Shown: piece by piece, positions 63,839 through 64,000 of the stretch
How positions within the stretch are numbered: position 1 is the first letter of the stretch
How the letters are laid out: every line of letters begins with the position of its first letter
DNA from: Acinetobacter gyllenbergii CIP 110306 = MTCC 11365
GTDB taxonomy: Bacteria; Pseudomonadota; Gammaproteobacteria; Pseudomonadales; Moraxellaceae
Assembly: GCF_000413855.1 (NCBI RefSeq)
Contig: NZ_ATGG01000024.1
Coordinates: 42,829 to 106,828 of the forward strand
Direction of reading: 5' to 3'
DNA length: 64,000 nt
Program-made: the position numbers and the translations under genes
Notes under the pieces: model-generated
Told to the model about the DNA's origin: nothing
Database searches by the model: none
What the model saw: the letters and a program-made list of their open reading frames with translations, nothing else

Positions 63839-64000
63839 ATGGAACACATCGAACGTGAAGCGATGGAGTTTGACGTAGTGATCGTAGGCGCAGGACCTTC
63901 GGGTTTATCTGCTGCGATTAAAATTCGTCAATTAGCGATTGAAAACAACCTGCCTGATCTTTCTGTTTGTGTTGTTGAAAAAGGCTCTGAAGTAGGTGCG
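63839..64000 (+). CDS. Electron transfer flavoprotein-ubiquinone oxidoreductase (3' end outside window)
   Basis: The first 54 residues are visible: MEHIEREAMEFDVVIVGAGPSGLSAAIKIRQL, then a gap-free NNLPDLSVCVVEKGSEVGA. This is the FAD-binding N terminus of ETF-QO, which passes electrons from ETF to ubiquinone in fatty-acid and amino-acid oxidation. GAGGAG (63826-63831) is the ribosome-binding site. The ATG spans 63839-63841. The gene runs off the window. Confidence 0.9.
   Translation, partial: MEHIEREAMEFDVVIVGAGPSGLSAAIKIRQLAIENNLPDLSVCVVEKGSEVGA

Noticed and set aside
1..64000. CRISPR array, prophage or complete insertion sequence
   Set aside because: No regularly spaced 25-40-base repeats and no transposase, integrase or phage structural gene seen.

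Overview
The window looks like ordinary chromosome from an Acinetobacter species (Moraxellaceae, Gammaproteobacteria). The base composition is AT-leaning. Gene content and order are typical of the group: an AbeM-like MATE pump, a FimV system linked to asd and truA, a leuCDB cluster, the rluC/rne divergent pair, HAD-rppH-ptsP, and paired tRNA-Lys(UUU) genes. The genus is inferred from remembered protein similarity and synteny; I do not name a species. I see no prophage, no CRISPR array and no intact insertion sequence.

Layout. 1-9000: the 3' part of an ABC-F ATPase gene, a macro-domain protein, an LpxL-family acyltransferase, a lipoprotein with a long Thr-Pro tract, a three-gene operon (JmjC-like cupin, DUF6502, lipoprotein) and a membrane-anchored endonuclease/exonuclease/phosphatase-fold protein. 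9000-23970: asd, a FimV encoded as two separate genes, asparaginase, truA, an AraC regulator, infA and small envelope proteins. The leucine genes leuC-leuD-(lipoprotein)-leuB follow on the minus strand. Just upstream of leuC is a disturbed 1-kb stretch: a diverged second copy of the leuC 5' end and promoter flanks a lipoprotein gene that carries a frameshift. It is followed by a DUF2061 gene under a likely Fur-controlled promoter and a LysR gene. 23970-32000: a glycine-rich-domain protein, Spo0M-like and DUF2252 proteins, a HAD hydrolase, rppH, ptsP and a YbaY-like lipoprotein. 32000-40000: catalase, a DCC/DoxX pair, a metallo-hydrolase, regulators, GST, HAD and rluC. 40000-46600: a 790-base hairpin-rich rne leader, rne, an acyl-CoA synthetase and two identical tRNA-Lys genes. 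46600-64000: hemW, transporters, a UbiB-family kinase, a Zur-type rpmE2, a fluoride riboswitch with crcB and DUF190, small metabolic genes, a DctA-like symporter, trmB, yacG, hemH, a 292-bp MITE-like element, a DUF4062 protein, murI, DUF1285 and the start of an ETF-ubiquinone oxidoreductase gene.

How genes work together. Metal and ion homeostasis is a visible regulatory theme: a Fur-type box over a promoter, a Zur-type box over the promoter of cysteine-free L31, and a fluoride riboswitch leading crcB. RNA metabolism is also well represented (rne with a structured leader, rluC, truA, rppH, trmB, infA, tRNAs). The points most worth a second look are the split FimV with its repeated Asp-Phe-Asn-Phe motifs, the leuC-promoter duplication with the broken lipoprotein gene, the structured rne leader, and the MITE-like element that supplies the stop codon of the DUF4062 gene.
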